Shown here one piece after another: positions 60,629 to 64,000 of a DNA stretch of 64,000 nt. The notes under the pieces were generated by a model. The model had not been told where the DNA came from. It did not search any database and saw nothing but the letters and a program-made list of their open reading frames with translations. Both the position numbers and the translations under genes were made by a program. The stretch is from GCA-2731375 sp964631725. Lineage in GTDB: Bacteria; Pseudomonadota; Alphaproteobacteria; GCA-2731375. Positions within the stretch are counted from its first letter, which is position 1. The number at the start of each line of letters is the position of its first letter. The stretch spans positions 62,001-126,000 of the forward strand of contig CAZVYX010000004.1 in NCBI GenBank assembly GCA_964631725.1. Direction: 5' to 3'.

Positions 60629-62005
60629 CTAGCCGGCTTGCCAATCAGCCACATGATCCAGCAATTGGCCGGCACTATCGAGATTTTCCAGATTGTGCAG
60701 ATCGGCCAGCAACGTCTCGGCCTTCGCTTCTCCCAACAGGGGCGTCGTCAGGCTGCGGAACTTGGCATCGATCTTCAGGCCCTGGGCCGCGACGTCTTCC
60801 GCCGGGATACCCACATCGAAACTACGCTCCAGTGTCTGGCCATCGTGCAAGTGGATGACGGCGGTGGCCAAGGTGGCGGGGCCGCCGTCGGGCGTCACGT
60901 TGACCCGACGGCGCAGATCGATCAGTTGCGGCGCCTGGGCATTGGCATCGGAATAATTTTCGATGCTGGCCGTATCAATACCCGCAAGGGCAAAGGCGGC
61001 GGTCTGACGCAGGCTAAACTTCGACTCCAGACCCGTATTGGGTTCCTGAATGTTGCAGACCGCCAAATGCCGGGTATCGACGGACAGCTCAACGGTTTCG
61101 ATCTGATCCGGGGTTAGCTGCGCCTCGTCGCGCAGGTCGGACAGGATTTCGATGGTCGAATGGGTCAGATAGCAGGCGGCGTGATACTTGAACAAATTCT
61201 CCCGTACATGCAGGCCGCGCTTGGGCGTCTGCATCGCCTCTTCCACATTGAAATCATCGCTTTGTGTATCCGCGAAGCCCTGGGCCACCTCCAAAATATC
61301 CGGACGCGAGGTAAAGCCGCGCTTTGCCAGACGGGCCGCCAACAGGCCGTTACCGGCCGCCTTGCCCGCATGCAACGGCTTGCACATGGTGCCGAACTGG
61401 GATTTGAGGCCCGCCGCCTGGGTACCGGCGATACCCATGGCCCGGGCCATGGCCTCACCGTCCAGCCCCAACAGGTGGCCAACACCCGCCGCCGCGCCGA
61501 AGCTGCCAACCGTGGCCGTGGCGTGAAAGCCCTTGGCATAATGGCTGGGCGAAACCAGGCTGCCGACCCGGCATTCGGCTTCATAGCCGGCGACAAAGGC
61601 GGTTATCAGGTCACGGCCACTGGCGCCCATATCTTCCGCCATGGCCAAAACCGCGGCGCCGACCTGCGCCGTCGGGTGCCCGCCCATGGCGCGGGCGACA
61701 TCGTCATAATCCAAGGCGTGAGAGGCACTGCCGTTGACCAGACAGGCCTGGGCCAGGGTGCCCTTGGCGGCGGAGCCGATCAGCGTGGCGCGGGGCTGGC
61801 CGCCTTCCTCCTCGGCCTCGGCGGCCAAAATGGCGGTCAAGGGCTCCACCGCACCGGCCAGGGTGACGGCGAACCAATCGATCAGGCACTGCTTGGCCAC
61901 CGCCAAGCTATCGGCGTCAATATCCTCAAAACGCAGATCAACGGCGCCTTGCGCCAGGTTTTCGGTGACGGGCGTGGTAACTTCTTCAAGCGCGGGACTG
62001 CTCAT
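60629..62005 (-). CDS. MmgE/PrpD family protein
   Basis: A 458-residue MmgE/PrpD-family protein. CLIDWFAVTLAGAVEPLTAILA, VNGSASHALDYDDVARAMGGHPTAQVGAAVLAMAEDMGASGRDLITAFVAGYEAECRVG and AGTQAAGLKSQFGTMCKPLHAGKAAGNGLLAARLAKRGFTS are core signatures. The family includes 2-methylcitrate dehydratase and cis-aconitate decarboxylase, so a dehydration or decarboxylation of a tricarboxylate or similar acid is likely, but no prpC or prpB neighbour is present to settle it. It heads the minus-strand operon with the MBL hydrolase and both CoA-transferases. Confidence 0.9.
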   Translation of the reverse strand: MSSPALEEVTTPVTENLAQGAVDLRFEDIDADSLAVAKQCLIDWFAVTLAGAVEPLTAILAAEAEEEGGQPRATLIGSAAKGTLAQACLVNGSASHALDYDDVARAMGGHPTAQVGAAVLAMAEDMGASGRDLITAFVAGYEAECRVGSLVSPSHYAKGFHATATVGSFGAAAGVGHLLGLDGEAMARAMGIAGTQAAGLKSQFGTMCKPLHAGKAAGNGLLAARLAKRGFTSRPDILEVAQGFADTQSDDFNVEEAMQTPKRGLHVRENLFKYHAACYLTHSTIEILSDLRDEAQLTPDQIETVELSVDTRHLAVCNIQEPNTGLESKFSLRQTAAFALAGIDTASIENYSDANAQAPQLIDLRRRVNVTPDGGPATLATAVIHLHDGQTLERSFDVGIPAEDVAAQGLKIDAKFRSLTTPLLGEAKAETLLADLHNLENLDSAGQLLDHVADWQAG

Positions 62006-62209
62006 GGTTCTATCCTCGACTTGTTATGCGCGATGGCTTCATTTCAATCCGGCCCCAAGTTTGTCCCCTTGGCGCGCCTTTGTCCAATGTCCCGTCGCGC
62101 CCATGGCGCCTTCAGCGCCCGCAGGAATTTGCGCGGAGTCAACGATACCCCGCCCTTCGCCGGTCCGGATGATAGTATCTTGATCTACGATTGGCGCGAA
62201 AGCCGCCGA

Positions 62210-63730
62210 TCAGACCGCCTGGTCTTCAGTGGTATAGATCTCCGTCGTCTGCGGTACGTTATGCAGGTCGTGCCGGCCCAGGGGGACCATCGCTTCCGGC
62301 AATATCTGCTGCACGGCGCCTGAAAACAGCAACGACCGGTCCAGTACCTTGCAATGTTCCGACAGCCGGGCGGCCAGGTTGGCGGCGCTGCCGATAACGG
62401 TGAAATCGAGGCGTTCCGGCGCGCCCACATTACCGAACGTCACCTCGCCCAGATGTACGCCAATGGCACAACGCAGGGGCGGCTCCTCGGTCGCCGCCAG
62501 GCGGGCGACAATTTCCTCCGCCGCTTCCCGCGCCAGACCGCAAGCGGCAGCCGGATCGCCGTCGACCGGAAAAATCGCCAGAACGCCGTCACCGATAAAT
62601 TTCAAGACCTCGCCCCAGCGCGATAGGATCGGCTCCGATGCAGCTTCGAAAAAGTCATTGAGCAAATCCAGATAGGCGCCACGCGGCAGCGCCGCCGCCA
62701 ATTGCGTGGAATTGCGCAGATCACAGAACAAAATCGCCGCGCGGATTTCCTCGCCATGACCGCGTTGGGTCTGGCCATTCAACACCCGGGTGCCGGAACG
62801 CTGGCCCAGATATGTTGTCAGCAGGGTGCGCGTGTTCTGCCGCTCGGTCAGGGTTTCGTAGAACCGGCTTAGGGCGAATACACATTGAAAAATCTCGCCC
62901 AGATCGGCGGTGGAAAACCCCGCCGGGTCGTCGGAGGTCAAGCTCAGGGTATTGGTCTGCCCATTTGAAAACGGCAACGGCATGGCGACATAGTCGGTGG
63001 CACCCTGGGCCCGCAGTTCATCCATGATAGGAAACTGGAACTCCGTCTCGCCCGGCTGGTTCAGGCGTTGGCGCACGCCGCCCAGACCCTCGCTGACGTG
63101 GCGCACGGGGCTGTTCAAATAGGCCGCCTCCCGCAACATGCCGTGTGGCGTGCCGCCTTCCTCCACGCCTTCGCGGCCGCGTATCCAATTGTAGCGGCGC
63201 CCGGCCAACTGCGGATGCAAGGTCCAGATCCCCACGCCCAGGCGCCACAGGGGAATTCCCATCCGCACCATGCGCTGGCCGAATTGTTCAGTCAGCTCCG
63301 CCGGCGTATCGCACATCCAGGCTTCCTGTAGCAGCCAATCCACCAAGGGACCGGACAGACCGACATCCGCCGCCGGCTGCGTCAGGGGTTGATCCAGAAT
63401 ATTGTCGAAAAAAGCCACATGCCCGGCGATCTCCGAAACTTCATCGAACGGATTTTCATAGCTGAATGCCGCGTTCTCAAGCTGGCTGCCGGGCAGGTCC
63501 AGATGCCAATAACTCGCCGTGCCCTTGAAGGGGCAGAATGTGCGCAGGGTTGACGGCTGTAGCAATGTCTTGCTCACATCACCGGGCGGAAAATAGAGGT
63601 AGGAGTCCAGACCGGTCTCGCGCATCACCAGTGGCGCGGCACTTTCGGCCAGGACCACGCCGTCATGCGCGGCACACGTTGGCTGCGGCCATGCGTCAAC
63701 AGTTATGCTGTAAGGATCACCGGTTTTCAT
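62210..63730 (-). CDS. DUF427 domain fused to class III adenylate/guanylate cyclase
   Basis: A 506-residue protein. The N-terminal part (about residues 1-95) has the DUF427 pattern: GVVLAESAAPLVMRETGLDSYLYFPPGDVSKTLLQPSTLRTFCPFKGTASYWHL. A middle region (about 125-325) is the linker usual in soluble class III cyclases (EQFGQRMVRMGIPLWRLGVGIWTLHPQL). The C-terminal cyclase domain (about 330-505) has the metal aspartates in AAILFCDLRNSTQL and KFIGDGVLAIFP, and a TVIGSAANLAARL segment. The DUF427 part may sense a ligand. The cyclase is probably active. It is divergent from the gene at 63849. Confidence 0.9.
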   Translation of the reverse strand: MKTGDPYSITVDAWPQPTCAAHDGVVLAESAAPLVMRETGLDSYLYFPPGDVSKTLLQPSTLRTFCPFKGTASYWHLDLPGSQLENAAFSYENPFDEVSEIAGHVAFFDNILDQPLTQPAADVGLSGPLVDWLLQEAWMCDTPAELTEQFGQRMVRMGIPLWRLGVGIWTLHPQLAGRRYNWIRGREGVEEGGTPHGMLREAAYLNSPVRHVSEGLGGVRQRLNQPGETEFQFPIMDELRAQGATDYVAMPLPFSNGQTNTLSLTSDDPAGFSTADLGEIFQCVFALSRFYETLTERQNTRTLLTTYLGQRSGTRVLNGQTQRGHGEEIRAAILFCDLRNSTQLAAALPRGAYLDLLNDFFEAASEPILSRWGEVLKFIGDGVLAIFPVDGDPAAACGLAREAAEEIVARLAATEEPPLRCAIGVHLGEVTFGNVGAPERLDFTVIGSAANLAARLSEHCKVLDRSLLFSGAVQQILPEAMVPLGRHDLHNVPQTTEIYTTEDQAV

Positions 63731-63848
63731 GCTCGATACATTTATGGGCCGCCGGGCCCCTATTCAAGGGCATACTGGAAACCAAACACGTGCATACCTA
63801 CTTAGCAAGGGTGCAGGGCCAACGGAAGGTGAACAGGGGGGCAGGGAT

Positions 63849-64000
63849 ATGATGACGATCGCACAGGCAAATCCCGCAACGGTGGCGCCCGCGGGCGACG
63901 CAATGGAAGACGCCGATTGGGGCCGCATGAACCGGCGGCTGGTCTTTCTCGATAACGAGTTGGAGCGTGATTTCCGCGCCGCCGAGCGTAACCGTAACCT
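63849..64000 (+). CDS. Start of a gene cut by the window edge, possibly a membrane-anchored cyclase
   Basis: From the ATG at 63849 (a second ATG follows immediately) the frame stays open to the window end, giving 50 residues and a partial codon. AGGGGGGCAGGG precedes it. The segment DWGRMNRRLVFLDNELERDFRAAERNR resembles the stretch that comes just before the transmembrane part of some membrane-anchored adenylate cyclases, which often read F.D..LE..FR. The divergent DUF427-cyclase gene makes this plausible. The fragment is too short to be certain. Confidence 0.5.
   Translation, partial: MMTIAQANPATVAPAGDAMEDADWGRMNRRLVFLDNELERDFRAAERNRN

Noticed and set aside
62006..62209. Possible small gene between MmgE/PrpD and the cyclase gene
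   Set aside because: Short plus-strand frames exist but none has a ribosome-binding site or sensible composition. The segment is best read as a promoter/terminator region.
1..64000. CRISPR arrays, tRNA or rRNA genes, insertion sequences, prophage
   Set aside because: No regularly spaced repeats, transposase or integrase motifs, or RNA gene signatures were seen on either strand. A covariance search for tRNAs would confirm.

Overview
The window is about 60% GC, densely coded, and looks like a chromosomal segment of a free-living alphaproteobacterium, probably a Rhodospirillales-like marine or soil heterotroph. This is inferred from gene types (TRAP transporter, BMP-type purine ABC transporter, MoxR/CoxE pair, MmgE/PrpD, CaiB and MaoC families), from AGAGCA...TGCTCT palindromes of a kind common in alphaproteobacteria, and from codon bias. 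I see no rRNA, tRNA, CRISPR array, prophage or insertion sequence. No stretch longer than 300 bases lacks a gene. The largest gap (39412-39666) is 255 bases.

Layout. 1-8.4 kb: edge of an unknown gene, a LysR regulator, two small proteins, three luciferase-like (LLM) oxidoreductases, a secreted small protein, an alkyl-DHAP-synthase-like flavoprotein and an Ldh2-family dehydrogenase. 8.4-9.6 kb: metA flanked by long palindromes. 9.6-14.4 kb: a minus-strand hydantoin-type operon (N-carbamoylase, hyuA, hyuB). 14.5-16.6 kb: an LLM-MaoC pair facing an M15-peptidase-like gene with a tiny membrane-protein partner. 16.6-19.7 kb: cystathionine gamma-lyase and beta-synthase (reverse transsulfuration) and queF. 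19.8-26.3 kb: a complete coenzyme F420 operon (LLM oxidoreductase, F420:NADP oxidoreductase, cofE, cofD, cofC, cofGH fusion). 26.5-28.7 kb: a divergent LLM-RidA-SDR cassette. 28.7-34.2 kb: DMT exporter, TRAP transporter, a small membrane protein and a PEP-mutase-family lyase. 34.3-39.4 kb: epoxide-hydrolase-like enzyme, MoxR-VWA pair and a GGDEF-EAL protein with a degenerate receiver domain. 39.7-44.9 kb: gpt and a BMP-family purine/nucleoside ABC transporter. 45.0-57.4 kb: a long plus-strand catabolic run (SDR, MaoC hydratase, enoyl-CoA hydratase, two acyl-CoA dehydrogenases, ADP-forming acyl-CoA synthetase, hydrolase, LeuCD-like hydro-lyase, nitronate monooxygenase-like protein, MFS permease). 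57.3-62.0 kb: two tandem CoA-transferases, a metallo-beta-lactamase-fold hydrolase and an MmgE/PrpD protein. 62.2-64 kb: a DUF427-nucleotide cyclase fusion and the start of a divergent gene that may be a second cyclase.

How the genes fit together. The F420 operon encodes every recognised step of the deazaflavin pathway plus an enzyme that can load hydride from NADPH. Six LLM oxidoreductases in the window are plausible users of F420 or FMN. The 45-62 kb region looks like acyl-CoA-based breakdown of an unidentified branched or cyclic carboxylic acid: activation by CoA ligase or CoA transferase, dehydrogenation by a paired dehydrogenase, then hydration and oxidation by split MFE-2-like enzymes. 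The metA, cystathionine and queF genes are housekeeping metabolism. Most functions are assigned from family motifs read by eye. Substrates are inference unless stated.
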